DNA of 64,000 nucleotides from CAYYMH01 sp964472785 (GCA_964472785.1 CAYYMH010000018.1:1-64000); one strand, 5' to 3'. Positions 35,161 through 44,763 are shown, counted from the first letter of the stretch. Notes: generated by a model not told the origin, from the sequence alone. Made by a program: numbers and translations.

Positions 35161-37404
35161 GTGCTAACAAAAAAAACAATTTTTATTGGAATAGTTGTGC
35201 TGCTATTTTGTGTGCCAGTGTATTCGCAGCTTGAAAAGGCACAGCCACTGGAGGATCATGTTTCGCTATCATACAACGGGACGTTTCTTTATCAGCCGTG
35301 TGAAAAAAACAGCAGAGCCAATTCTCCCAATGGTGTTTACTGGTGCCGGTACGATATTGCTGCTGTCAGTGACGAAGTACGGCGGCTGGAAAATTTCACC
35401 CTGTTCGCTGGAAACGAGCGGCTGTTTTCGATGGAAAAAGTGCCGGGTTCGGATGTGTACATTTCTAACTCCGGAAACATCGCGTTTATGGATATGCGCT
35501 TTCATTTTAAAGGCGAGTTAATGATTCATTTTTATGATAAAACCGGACAGGCGCTATTTTCGGAGCAGTTTACTGATGCGTCGCTGTTTGGTTTTTCCCA
35601 ACAGGGAAATCATTTTGGTGTGGGCACCGCAGAATCGCTGACGATCATCGGTTTGGCGGATCACAGTTTCAAAAATATTCCGCGCTGTGACCAGTTTGAC
35701 ATGGCGGAGAACGGTAAACTGCTTGCCACGGCTTTCCAAGATGCGGTTAGGGTTTATCGGGAAGGAGCAGTAATTGAGAGATTCAACACCGGTTTCAATT
35801 ATCCCAGAAAAATAAAACTTTCACCAGATGCTCGATATGTCGCGGTGATTGACAAACGAAATCTGCTGGTTTACTCAATTGAAAAAGGTGAGTTGCTTTT
35901 TTCCGATCAATTGTCAGGTCAGCAATCGTTCCGGGATGTGCTGCTGTCTAAAAATCAGATTTTCGCCGGGATTCATTATCGGACACGCTGTGAATCTAAA
36001 GGGATTTTAAAGACGTACGATTTGAACGGTAAAGTGCTTCAAGAGAGCGAACAGGCGGTTCGGCAATTAAAGGAAACGGTTAAACCGAAGAAACTGAAAA
36101 AGACAAACTCAGATGAAAACTCGATTCCCTGGCCCTTTGCTCCCTTCGACAGTATGCGTACCGTATGGAATTATTATGAGCAGCACATGGGCGGTTATGG
36201 TACGGATTTTTCCTATTTGCATCAGGGACTGGATTTGATCGTGCCAATTGCTGAACCGGTGTATGCGGTGGAAGCTGGTTACGTGAAATGTGTGCTGACC
36301 CTTGGCGGTGCGGTTTACTGGCGAACTGCCATCAGTAAAGAACAAGTGGATTCCAAATCAAAGGGCTGGCTGTACGCCCATTTGATCGAAAGCTCGATTC
36401 AGGTGGGCGTGGGTGATTTTGTGGAGCAGCATCAGTATTTGGGGGACATTGTTCAGTGGCACGATGACTGGGGACACATTCATTTTGTGGAAATTGAGGA
36501 CAGCGGCCCGGTCTGGTATTACAATGATGGCGAGTGGGGCATTACTTTCAATCCGCTACTTGCTTTGACACCGGACACCGACACGATGCCGCCGCTGATC
36601 GAGCCGGTGTTTCCGCATTCCAAATTCGGCTTTTGCTTTAACGAGTCCAGCTATTATTTGGAGCCGGATTGTTTGTTCGGTGACATTGACATCATTGTCA
36701 AAGTCAAAGATTTTATCGGCGATTCGCCCTGGGAACAGCCGGCTTTCGAGACGTTCTACTGGATCAAACGGATCGCGAATAACGAAACGATTGTTCCCAA
36801 AACGCTGGGGCAGCGTCTGAACCACGCTTTCGATTTTTATGCGGCAGGTCATTACGAACCTTACGCGACAACGATTTACAAACGGGATAGCCTGCTGGTG
36901 CCAAGTAGCTGGATGTCCCAGCAGCGGCAGTTTTATCACATTTTGACCAACAACAATGGTGATGAATTTGTGGAGTTAGCGGAAAAGGATCTGGCTTTTT
37001 CCACCGTTGATTATCCGGATGGCGATTACCGGATTTATGTCGAGGCGAGAGATGAATACGGCAACGCAACGGTGGACAGCATGGATGTGAAGTTTTGTAA
37101 CGGAAACACCGGAGTCGCATTTGAAAAATCCGGGTTGCCAGTCAAATCTTCGCTCGGGCAAAATCACCCTAATCCATTCAATCCGTCAACAAAAATTTGC
37201 TACACCATTGGAAGTCCGGGTTTTGTAAAGCTGACTGTTTACAATGTCTTAGGTGAGCAGGTGACTTCACTGGTCAGCGATTTTAAAAAGCAAGGGGCGC
37301 ATTCGGTCGTATTTGAAGCCAATGATTTGTCGGATGGTATTTATTTTTGTCGGTTAAAAACTACTGATCAATCTATTGTTCGGAAAATGATTTTGATGCG
37401 GTAG
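35161..37404 (+). CDS. Exported M23-like peptidase domain protein with T9SS-type sorting domain
   Basis: About 747 residues. After a signal peptide, the N-terminal 280 residues look like a beta-propeller-type repeat region (GNIAFMDMRF, RYVAVIDKRNLLVYS). A LytM/M23 zinc peptidase-like domain follows at about 340-460, with HQGLDLIVP (ligands H and D) and HIHFVE; a substrate-binding YAHLIE block lies between. A further 180 residues precede the C-terminal sorting domain (LGQNHPNPFNPSTKICYTIG, then FCRLKT and a final ILMR). The GTG start at 35161 has GAGG 5 nt upstream; the ATG at 35146 has no such site. It is probably a cell-surface or secreted peptidoglycan/peptide hydrolase. Confidence 0.8.
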   Translation: MLTKKTIFIGIVVLLFCVPVYSQLEKAQPLEDHVSLSYNGTFLYQPCEKNSRANSPNGVYWCRYDIAAVSDEVRRLENFTLFAGNERLFSMEKVPGSDVYISNSGNIAFMDMRFHFKGELMIHFYDKTGQALFSEQFTDASLFGFSQQGNHFGVGTAESLTIIGLADHSFKNIPRCDQFDMAENGKLLATAFQDAVRVYREGAVIERFNTGFNYPRKIKLSPDARYVAVIDKRNLLVYSIEKGELLFSDQLSGQQSFRDVLLSKNQIFAGIHYRTRCESKGILKTYDLNGKVLQESEQAVRQLKETVKPKKLKKTNSDENSIPWPFAPFDSMRTVWNYYEQHMGGYGTDFSYLHQGLDLIVPIAEPVYAVEAGYVKCVLTLGGAVYWRTAISKEQVDSKSKGWLYAHLIESSIQVGVGDFVEQHQYLGDIVQWHDDWGHIHFVEIEDSGPVWYYNDGEWGITFNPLLALTPDTDTMPPLIEPVFPHSKFGFCFNESSYYLEPDCLFGDIDIIVKVKDFIGDSPWEQPAFETFYWIKRIANNETIVPKTLGQRLNHAFDFYAAGHYEPYATTIYKRDSLLVPSSWMSQQRQFYHILTNNNGDEFVELAEKDLAFSTVDYPDGDYRIYVEARDEYGNATVDSMDVKFCNGNTGVAFEKSGLPVKSSLGQNHPNPFNPSTKICYTIGSPGFVKLTVYNVLGEQVTSLVSDFKKQGAHSVVFEANDLSDGIYFCRLKTTDQSIVRKMILMR

Positions 37405-37495
37405 TGTTTTTATAAAATCCTGACGGATTAAATCCGATTTACAGAAAAATTAGAAAGGGCAGTCACGTTCTAATACATTTTAAAAAGGAGAATTA

Positions 37496-38608
37496 ATGGA
37501 GATTACACCGGTTACTTCGGCATCTCTCTTTCAAAAATTCATCAACTTACCCTATGAACTTTATCGTTGCGACCGGCATTGGATACCGCCGCTCATAATG
37601 GATCAGAAAAACATTTTCAATCCCAAAAAGAACAACATGCTCCACCATTGTGATTATCAGTTATTTTTATTATTTGATCAGAATGAAGTCCTGGGACGGA
37701 TTGCAGTTTACGTGAACCGTGCCGCGAACGAATACTGGCAAACGAAAGTCGGATTTTTCGGCCACTATGAGTGCGTGGATGATGCCTCATCCGCCCGGGC
37801 ACTTTTACAAACTGCTGAGAACTGGCTCGTCCAACGGAACATGAATAAAATGAGCGGTCCCTGGAATCTTGTCTCTCAGGATATGGGGTTTATTTGTGAA
37901 GGTTTTGAGATTGCGCCCATTATTTTGTCCTCATACAATCCGGATTATTACAATCAACAGGTGCATGATTTTGGCATGCAAAAAGCCAAAGACCTGTTGG
38001 TGTACAATTGTGATCTGAGTCAGGACTACAAAATTCCAGAGCGGTTCTTGCGGTTGACCGATAAAATAGCGGAGCGGTATCAGGTGACAGTGCGACCCAT
38101 CCGTTTAAAAAATATGCTCGAAGACGCCCGAATCATTGTGGATTTGACTAACAGATCGTTGCAGGATAACTGGGGTTATTATCCGGTGGATGTGAGAGAA
38201 GCCGAACAAATCGCTGCGGATTTGAAAATGATCGTCCATCCGGAAGTAGTGTTGATCGCTGAAATAATGGGTGAACCCATCGGCTACATCATCACGCTGC
38301 CTGATGTCAATACGATCTTAAAAAACATGAACGGTCGGTTGCTTCCGTTTGGCATTTTTAAGTTGCTCAGGGGCATAAAAAAAATAAACCGCTACCGAAT
38401 CTGGGCGATGGGTTTACTCAAACCCTATCAAAAAAAGGGAATTTCCGTGCTCATGTTTCGTCGCCTCAACGAGATTTTAGCTCCGAAAAAATCTTATGTG
38501 GAAGCGAACTGGGTTTTGGAAGATAATCATTTAATGAATAATTCGCTGAAACAGCTCAATTTTGAAATGGTAAAGCGGTACCGGATTTATGAAAAGAAGA
38601 TTGGGTAA
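37496..38608 (+). CDS. GNAT-superfamily acyltransferase-like protein
   Basis: A 370-residue cytosolic protein. The C-terminal half (about 200-370) has GNAT features: VVLIAEIMGEPIGYIITLPD, then WAMGLLKPYQKKGISVLMF as the acetyl-CoA-binding turn, and a final strand EANWVLEDNHLMNNSLKQLN. The N-terminal 190 residues (RHWIPPLIMDQKNIFNPKKN) are a divergent second GNAT-like fold seen in this family. AAGGAG lies 5 nt before the ATG. The substrate is unknown. TGACGGATTAA-type intergenic repeats flank it on both sides. Confidence 0.75.
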   Translation: MEITPVTSASLFQKFINLPYELYRCDRHWIPPLIMDQKNIFNPKKNNMLHHCDYQLFLLFDQNEVLGRIAVYVNRAANEYWQTKVGFFGHYECVDDASSARALLQTAENWLVQRNMNKMSGPWNLVSQDMGFICEGFEIAPIILSSYNPDYYNQQVHDFGMQKAKDLLVYNCDLSQDYKIPERFLRLTDKIAERYQVTVRPIRLKNMLEDARIIVDLTNRSLQDNWGYYPVDVREAEQIAADLKMIVHPEVVLIAEIMGEPIGYIITLPDVNTILKNMNGRLLPFGIFKLLRGIKKINRYRIWAMGLLKPYQKKGISVLMFRRLNEILAPKKSYVEANWVLEDNHLMNNSLKQLNFEMVKRYRIYEKKIG

Positions 38609-38764
38609 ATAAAATTACAGCGCATTATCAAAGGGTAGTGGAGTTAATCCGTCAGGATTTTATTTTTCTACTTATGGCTAAAATGCTTACGCATTAATTC
38701 CGGTGATAATTATGGTCGATCACGGTACAAGGTCTTCGGCGAAAAATAATTCACTGAGTTTAAT

Positions 38765-39304
38765 TCAGCTCCCACGTTCAATGCCCGCTTTCTCAATGAT
38801 TTTGAGCAAGACAATCGCAATCACGCCGCCGATGATGGCTGTGATCAATTGAGGGGTGGACATGAGCACGGCGACTTTGTCTGGAATGGGGATGTTTAAA
38901 ATTACCGGCAGCAGAATTTTAACGGACAACAGTAAAAATAAAAATTTGAAAAACGCAGCACTGATGATCCCAATGTACATTTTCAATTTTTGCCAAAATA
39001 AGCGCTGAAAATTGAATCTCCGAACGATGATGTTAAACACCAGCACTAAAGTAGCATTACCCAAAGCAATGAAGAGTACCATCGGCGCCAAAACAGGAGG
39101 GAGTTGTCCGCGCACTAATGCGACGGTTGGCGTCAGACATCCCAAAAGGACGCCGGCAATATTTCCCATCAAGCTCGCGGTGATAAAAAGCATGGTATTG
39201 ATCAACGGCCCGGTGATTGGCTGCGGAAATCCAGCCAACTGAATGACCATTGTCAGGGACAAAATAATGGCTAACCGTGCGATGAAATGTGTTCGTTTTT
39301 GCAT
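38765..39304 (-). CDS. ECF transporter S-component-like membrane protein
   Basis: A 179-residue protein with five to six hydrophobic helices: LAIILSLTMVIQLAGFPQPI with the following GPLINTMLFITASLMGN, later FKFLFLLLSVKILLPVI. This resembles substrate-binding S components of energy-coupling-factor vitamin or metal transporters. No ATPase or T component is nearby, so it would use a shared module. It lies 80 bp downstream of a TonB receptor on the same strand, suggesting a two-membrane uptake route for one micronutrient. The start has no strong ribosome-binding site. Confidence 0.55.
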   Translation of the reverse strand: MQKRTHFIARLAIILSLTMVIQLAGFPQPITGPLINTMLFITASLMGNIAGVLLGCLTPTVALVRGQLPPVLAPMVLFIALGNATLVLVFNIIVRRFNFQRLFWQKLKMYIGIISAAFFKFLFLLLSVKILLPVILNIPIPDKVAVLMSTPQLITAIIGGVIAIVLLKIIEKAGIERGS

Positions 39305-39328
39305 GTGCTATTTCCCGATTGAAGGATG

Positions 39329-39368
39329 GGGCTGTATCAAAAGTCCAAATGCATTTCTGATACAGCCC
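39329..39368. repeat. 40-bp inverted repeat, short form of the CTGTATCAAAAGT element
   Basis: GGGCTGTATCA (39329-39339) and TGATACAGCCC (39358-39368) are perfect arms around an 18-nt loop. The left end continues as AAAGT, matching the termini of the element at 11269-11394. It lies between the TonB receptor and the S-component-like gene and could act as a transcription attenuator, but it lacks a clear T run. Confidence 0.7.
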
Positions 39369-39382
39369 TGTTGTGTATCGTT

Positions 39383-41458
39383 CTAAAATTGAGTTCGAAT
39401 GCCGATGCTGATGTTTCGTCCCGGCGCATCCCACCAATTGACTGCTGACAGATGGTCGCGATAACTTCTGTCAAAAATGTTGTGCACGTTAAATATAAAA
39501 TATAGCGGCATACGGATTCGGAAAATCTGTTGCAGATTTAACCCCGAACTAAAATTGAACAATGTATAGCCACCGGTCTTCTTTTCATTCTCTGTTACCC
39601 GGGACTGATCGTTCACAATCTGGCTCGACATTTCCGCCCAGTAATTACCGGTTTTTGCTTCATAGCGTAATCCGATCCGGCTTTTGAGCGGCGGGATCTG
39701 GGGTAGTGGTTCATCCGCATTTTTATCCTGACCGTGAACATAGGCGCTGTTTGCAAACAGATCGATGTGTTTTGTCAGTCTAAAATTGAATTGAATTTCA
39801 GCACCGTATAATTCAGCATCGCCAACATTATCGTAACGAAACGTATCCGCATTTGCTGAAGTCGGTTTCATCACAATGTAGTTATCGACGGTGTTGCGGA
39901 AAATATTGAACTCGCTTGTCAATCTTCTGGTCTGCCATTTTAATCCGCTATCCAAATTCAAACTGATTTCCGAATCCAAATTTGGATTTCCGTACAGATA
40001 CCCGACCTGAGCCGTGCCTTTGAAAAATCGTTCCTGCAACGTTGGTGCTTTGAAAGCTCTGCCGATGTTTGCTGTGAAATGAAAGTTGTTCGATAATTTA
40101 TGGAGTAAACCAAAGTTACCGCTAAAGTCACTGTCTTGCTTTTCCATTTTTTGTTCCGCCAGCGTATTTGCGGTGGCATCCGCCTGACTGATGATGTGAT
40201 CAAAACGCGCGCCAAAAGTGAAACTCCATGACTGAGCAGGAGCAAACTCGTTTTGCAGAAATACACCGGCGCCTTTTCGATTTGACGTTGGTGTTGGCGG
40301 TGTAAGATCGGCTGGTGGATCGATAATATCGCCGTTGGGCAATACGATTTCCGGATCGGCGGTTCGTTCCGTATCATCGAAATTAACAAACACATCGGCA
40401 CCAATAATGAGCAGATTTTTGTCAAATAACCGAAAGCTGTTTTGCAGTGAACCGCCGTATGAGTCGACAAAACGGTGAGCATTCAAACTTTGATTCACGA
40501 GCTTCTGACCCTTGGGAATATGGTACAAATAGGCGTCGAAATTGCGTTCACCTTTTTGAAAATAAATATCCAGCTTTGAATTGAACCAGGTTTTTCCCGG
40601 ATTAGCATATTCATAACTGAAGGTGTAAAAGTCCCGGTAATATTTCAAAAATTTGGCGCGCTCCGCATACAGATTAATGGGAACGCCCACATCTTCAAAT
40701 CGGTTCAGTTGGGCCGATAAATAGAATTGATGATGCTTTTGCGGCTGAAAACCCAGTTTTCCGTCGAATGTGTAGCCGCTGAAACCGGTGTTTTTAAGCT
40801 CCCCTGCGGGCGTGTTTACGTTGTCTGCCTGACGATGATTCACACCGATCAGAAATGACCAGTTGTTCAAACCGCCTGTAACGGAAAGGTGTTCCGCATG
40901 TTGCTGATTGACGGAGTTGTACTGAATGCCTGCATTTCCTCGCACAGCAAAGCCGGCGTTAAACAGGCTCGGTTTGCGCGTGATATAATTGACAACGCCT
41001 GCCACTGCTTCTGATCCGTACAGAATCGATGCGGGTCCGCGGATAATTTCCACGCGTTCGATTTGAGATACATCGATGAGTGGCGCATGGTTTCCGTAAC
41101 TCCGCAGCGCGTTGACGGGCAGTCCATCGACCAGAGTGAGTACATGCGGCCCAATTAGCCCTCGAATGGCAACTTTCTGACTCCATGGTCCGACATTGGT
41201 GTAGGTGACGCCAACTTCTCTTTCCATTAAGTCACCGACGGTTGCAGCACCAGTTCGCCACACGACTCGGCCACGAATAATATTTACCGGAACGTGAGTT
41301 TCAAAAACATTCTTCTCGTACCGATTGGCAGTTACAACCACGCCGGGGAGCTCGTATTCGATGCTATCCGGTATTGATTCATTATTTTCTGCTATTGCAT
41401 TAAGCGAAAGAAAGCAAACTAAAATTACGCTGACCAAAAAAATTTTAACATTTTTCAT
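39383..41458 (-). CDS. TonB-dependent outer membrane receptor (BtuB/siderophore-type)
   Basis: A 691-residue receptor: signal peptide (about 1-22), then a TonB-box-like VVVTANRYEK, a plug domain (about 50-160; RGLIGPHVLTLVDGLPVNAL, IERVEIIRGPASILYGSEAV) and a 22-strand barrel ending in the classical aromatic C-terminus (ISIGIRTQF). Unlike the receptor at 13693 it has no carboxypeptidase-like N-terminal domain. AGGAG is followed by two ATGs; spacing favours the second (41458). The ligand is unknown; a vitamin or metal chelate is suggested by the S-component-like gene downstream. I saw no cobalamin riboswitch. Confidence 0.9.
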   Translation of the reverse strand: MKNVKIFLVSVILVCFLSLNAIAENNESIPDSIEYELPGVVVTANRYEKNVFETHVPVNIIRGRVVWRTGAATVGDLMEREVGVTYTNVGPWSQKVAIRGLIGPHVLTLVDGLPVNALRSYGNHAPLIDVSQIERVEIIRGPASILYGSEAVAGVVNYITRKPSLFNAGFAVRGNAGIQYNSVNQQHAEHLSVTGGLNNWSFLIGVNHRQADNVNTPAGELKNTGFSGYTFDGKLGFQPQKHHQFYLSAQLNRFEDVGVPINLYAERAKFLKYYRDFYTFSYEYANPGKTWFNSKLDIYFQKGERNFDAYLYHIPKGQKLVNQSLNAHRFVDSYGGSLQNSFRLFDKNLLIIGADVFVNFDDTERTADPEIVLPNGDIIDPPADLTPPTPTSNRKGAGVFLQNEFAPAQSWSFTFGARFDHIISQADATANTLAEQKMEKQDSDFSGNFGLLHKLSNNFHFTANIGRAFKAPTLQERFFKGTAQVGYLYGNPNLDSEISLNLDSGLKWQTRRLTSEFNIFRNTVDNYIVMKPTSANADTFRYDNVGDAELYGAEIQFNFRLTKHIDLFANSAYVHGQDKNADEPLPQIPPLKSRIGLRYEAKTGNYWAEMSSQIVNDQSRVTENEKKTGGYTLFNFSSGLNLQQIFRIRMPLYFIFNVHNIFDRSYRDHLSAVNWWDAPGRNISIGIRTQF

Positions 41459-41623
41459 CATAACTCCTCATTCAATTAATCCATACGTTTCGATTCTCTT
41501 TTCATTGCCTGATTGAATTTCATTCAGTTAATTATTTTTTATCAGGCTCTCTTTATTAAAGGAGCATTATTCGACTTACAATGCGTATTTATCTTCAGGA
41601 AAATAAAAAATGATCTTCAAAAA

Positions 41624-41908
41624 TCAGGTCGCCTTATCCGGATCCATTAATTTGGCAAAGCCAGTTTTGATCGTCACGTCCGGCAATTGTCCCACTTGTC
41701 CGGTCATGGCGCCAATTTTATCGGTGCTGCCATCAACAATTAATGAAATTATCGACAGATTACGGTCCCGATAGGGGAGACCCATGCGCCCGATAATAAT
41801 GGAAGAAAATTTGTGAAGGATGTCATTTAATTTTTGGTGGGCAGTGTCGCGATCATAGACGATGATCCCGACAACTCCGATTCGGCGTTCTGTGGTGTTT
41901 TTGTTCAT
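41624..41908 (-). CDS. TM1266-like iron-only hydrogenase system regulator (ACT-fold)
   Basis: A 94-residue protein with the ferredoxin-like/ACT fold of TM1266-type putative regulators associated with [FeFe] hydrogenase systems: RRIGVVGIIVYDRD, then FSSIIIGRMGLPYRDRNLSI and a final VTIKTGFAKL. The start at 41908 is fixed by AGGAGGT 7 nt upstream; the frame opens much further back but without family-like sequence. No hydrogenase genes are nearby. It is probably a small regulator, ligand unknown. Confidence 0.78.
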   Translation of the reverse strand: MNKNTTERRIGVVGIIVYDRDTAHQKLNDILHKFSSIIIGRMGLPYRDRNLSIISLIVDGSTDKIGAMTGQVGQLPDVTIKTGFAKLMDPDKAT

Positions 41909-42153
41909 TTTTTTTACCTCCTGAATGTCAGGGCAATGCCCCTTCATGTGAGAGATGCTGTTAATTTCAATTAATGCTAATATAATGAAATTTACCATAA
42001 AAGTAAAGTAGAAATGTAAAAAATTGGATAACAAATTGATGGAATCCAATTTCAATTTGTGTCTTCATGTCAGCTTTTTTCTTTGCGTCTTATGCGGCTT
42101 TGCGTGGAGATTATTCCGTGGACATGCAGAAGGTTCTACGAATAAAAAAAAAG

Positions 42154-42226
42154 AGCCACCGAGCGGAGTCGAACCGCTGACCTACTAATTACGAATCAGT
42201 TGCTCTACCAGCTGAGCTACGGTGGC
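42154..42226 (-). tRNA. tRNA-Thr (anticodon CGU)
   Basis: A full cloverleaf on the minus strand: acceptor GCCACCG/CGGTGGC, D arm GCTC...GAGC, anticodon stem ACTGA/TTAGT with loop TTCGTAA (anticodon CGT), T arm AGCGG-TTCGACT-CCGCT, discriminator T. It is 73 nt, CCA is not encoded, and a T run follows directly. It reads ACG threonine codons. Confidence 0.96.
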
Positions 42227-42331
42227 TAATTCAAATTACAATTTTTCAAAGGGTCAAATATAATAAATTTAATAGTTGAAATCAAGAAAAAGTTATCATT
42301 TTTAAATTCAGTTTAAATTTAGTTTTCTCTT

Positions 42332-43270
42332 TCATTGACTGAATCTTGCTACCAGGAAACTGACAATCATCATCGCTGCTAATTTATTGGTTCGGTTGTC
42401 GATGTCATAATTTGGGTTCACTTCAGAAATTTCAAAAATTTTCGTGCGTTGATCCGTTCCGGCAATTTCAGCAATGTCACAGCTTTCATCGGCTGTCAAT
42501 CCGATGGGATAGGAAGCGCTCACTCCCGGCGCATCGGAGCTACGTACCGCATCCATATCAAATCCCCAGAAAATCGATTCCGAATGATGCTTTTGCAAAA
42601 TCTGTTGAAAAATTTTTCGGATGCCCTGTTGCCTCAATTCTTCCAGAGAAAAAATGTTGACACCCAACTCATTCAAATATTGAGTGTAATTTGTCGAATT
42701 CGTTAATGATTTGATCGCCATTTCATAAAATGACTGTGGAGCCACGATTTTTTCCTCTAAAAGTTGCCGGTAAGGTGTTCCGCTGTTGCTGGGCTGATCC
42801 GCCCGTACATCGTAGTGGCTGTCGATGTTGAAAGCCAAAATGTCACCGGAAGTCCGTGACAGTCCGAGGCAATCGGCATAGGAAATATCGTTACCGCCGC
42901 CTAAAATGATCAACTGTTTGCCATGCTTCAATACCTGAGCGACGACATCGGATAACAGGGTGTGCGTGTCTTCCAATTTCTCTTTAATTTTCACATCCCC
43001 AAGATCGAAAAGATTCGCAGCCATCAGATTTGCTTGAACTGAAAATTTGTAAAATTGCTGTCGAATCGCTGCGGGTGCTTTTGCCGCACCGATACGCCCT
43101 TTATTTCGCCTGACGCCTTCATCCTGCGGACAACCCAAAATGACGACTTGAGCATCATCGTATTCAGCCGGATCACGTTGGACATGCTCTCCCATTTTTA
43201 AATCGTTGGGATCATTTCGGCTGTAAAATAATTTTTCGTCAGGCCGAGTTGTGGAATGGAAAATATTCAT
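42332..43270 (-). CDS. Arginase/formimidoylglutamase-family protein with Asn at a metal position
   Basis: A 312-residue ureohydrolase-fold protein. The manganese motifs are D150xHxD154 (NIDSHYDVR) and D238xD240 (GFDMDAV), followed by the substrate loop SDAPG. The first motif, normally GG(D/G)H, reads GGGND here, with N127 where the metal-binding histidine is expected. Overall similarity is to formimidoylglutamase-type members, as found in FCB bacteria. The reaction is probably hydrolysis of an amidine or guanidine, but the altered ligand makes the substrate uncertain. It lies 55 bp after pyruvate kinase, on the same strand. Confidence 0.8.
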   Translation of the reverse strand: MNIFHSTTRPDEKLFYSRNDPNDLKMGEHVQRDPAEYDDAQVVILGCPQDEGVRRNKGRIGAAKAPAAIRQQFYKFSVQANLMAANLFDLGDVKIKEKLEDTHTLLSDVVAQVLKHGKQLIILGGGNDISYADCLGLSRTSGDILAFNIDSHYDVRADQPSNSGTPYRQLLEEKIVAPQSFYEMAIKSLTNSTNYTQYLNELGVNIFSLEELRQQGIRKIFQQILQKHHSESIFWGFDMDAVRSSDAPGVSASYPIGLTADESCDIAEIAGTDQRTKIFEISEVNPNYDIDNRTNKLAAMMIVSFLVARFSQ

Positions 43271-43325
43271 TTGTATCCTTCAACTAATTCTGGTTCAATT
43301 CTATAATTGTTCACATTCTAAAAAA

Positions 43326-44750
43326 TTATGACTCACTAACCACATGAATTTTCATCAAATTGGTGGTGCCTTTGACAAAAATCGGTGTGCCCAATGAAAC
43401 AATAATTACGTCGCCTTCATCAACAATATTTCGTTCCAGCAAAATTTTTTCCGTCTGCTCAATAATCTCATCTGTAGTGTCGATATAATCCATTTTTAGC
43501 GGCACTACTCCCCACGATAGGTTCAGTTGATGTTGCACCTTATCGTCCGACGTAAATGCAATAATATCTGTCCGCGGCCGGTACTTTGAAACCATACGCG
43601 CTGTGAATCCGGAATTTGTAAAGGCAACGATAGCTTTCACGTTAAGCTGTTCAGCCGCTTCGCAGGCAGAGTTACTCACTGCATCAGCGATGGACTGCGT
43701 CTGTTGAATTGTTGTTTCCAGATGGGATTCGTAACAGATGTTACTGGATGCTTCCGCTTCTCTGATGATTTTATCCATGGTTTTGACCGTCTCCATCGGA
43801 TAATGTCCGGTGGCAGTCTCTGCCGACAGCATCACCGCGTCGGTTCCGTCAAAAATGGCATTGGCAACATCAGAGACTTCTGCGCGTGTAGGTCGCGACG
43901 CATCGCGCATCGATTCCAGCATCTGTGTTGCAGTAATCACCGGTTTTCCTTTTTTCAAACAGAGACGGATGATTTTTTTCTGCAACGTTGGTACTAATTC
44001 CAGCGGCATTTCAACACCCAAATCACCCCGGGCAATCATAATCCCGTCACTGGTATCGACAATATCTTCCAGATTTTCGATTGCTTCGGGCTTCTCCAAT
44101 TTCGCCATCACCATGATGTTTTTCTTTTTCTCATCGATAATTTTTTTTACCTGCTTGATATCTTCTGCTTTCCTGACAAATGACAACGCTACCATATCCA
44201 CGTCGTGTTCGATCCCAAAGAGCAAATCATTCTGGTCTTTTTCAGTGAATGATGGTTGGCTGATAAAAACGCCGGGCAAATTAATCCCCTTATGATCGGA
44301 TAATGTGCCACCTTCTTCAACCAAACAGAGCACCTCATTATTGAATACTTTCTCCACTTTTAATCGAATCAATCCGTCGTCCAGTAAAACCGTGTCCCCT
44401 TTTTTGACATCGCCGGGCAATTCTTTGTAAGTGGTTGAAATTTGGTTTTCATCACCCATCACATCATCGACTACTATTTTGATTTTCGATCCTGAAATAA
44501 GCTGGACTTTCCCGTTTTTTATCTTCCCCACTCGCAGTTTCGGTCCCTGCAGGTCCTGCAATATCGTGATCGGTTTATCTAATTTACGGGACAATGATCT
44601 CAAAATTTCAATCATCTTTTTGTGGTATTCTTGTGTGCCGTGGGAAAAATTCAGCCGCGCCACATCCATGCCTATTTTGATGAGTTCAGCAACCTTTTCG
44701 CCGGTGTCTGTTGCCGGACCGAGTGTACACACAATTTTTGTTCTTCGCAT
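43326..44750 (-). CDS. pyk: Pyruvate kinase
   Basis: A 474-residue glycolytic enzyme making pyruvate and ATP from phosphoenolpyruvate. It starts with RRTKIVCTLGPAT, has the DLQGPKLRVG loop, the catalytic signature MVMAKLEKPEAIENL containing the active-site lysine, GIMIARGDLGVE and the ATQMLESM helix. The C-terminal regulatory domain is complete. Length is normal. It sits 13 bp after comEC in the same direction. Confidence 0.96.
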   Translation of the reverse strand: MRRTKIVCTLGPATDTGEKVAELIKIGMDVARLNFSHGTQEYHKKMIEILRSLSRKLDKPITILQDLQGPKLRVGKIKNGKVQLISGSKIKIVVDDVMGDENQISTTYKELPGDVKKGDTVLLDDGLIRLKVEKVFNNEVLCLVEEGGTLSDHKGINLPGVFISQPSFTEKDQNDLLFGIEHDVDMVALSFVRKAEDIKQVKKIIDEKKKNIMVMAKLEKPEAIENLEDIVDTSDGIMIARGDLGVEMPLELVPTLQKKIIRLCLKKGKPVITATQMLESMRDASRPTRAEVSDVANAIFDGTDAVMLSAETATGHYPMETVKTMDKIIREAEASSNICYESHLETTIQQTQSIADAVSNSACEAAEQLNVKAIVAFTNSGFTARMVSKYRPRTDIIAFTSDDKVQHQLNLSWGVVPLKMDYIDTTDEIIEQTEKILLERNIVDEGDVIIVSLGTPIFVKGTTNLMKIHVVSES

Positions 44751-44763
44751 ATTTAATTTCCAC

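Noticed and set aside
41459..41623. Cobalamin riboswitch upstream of the TonB receptor
   Set aside because: Only about 165 bp is available and no B12-box-like sequence or suitable hairpins are visible.
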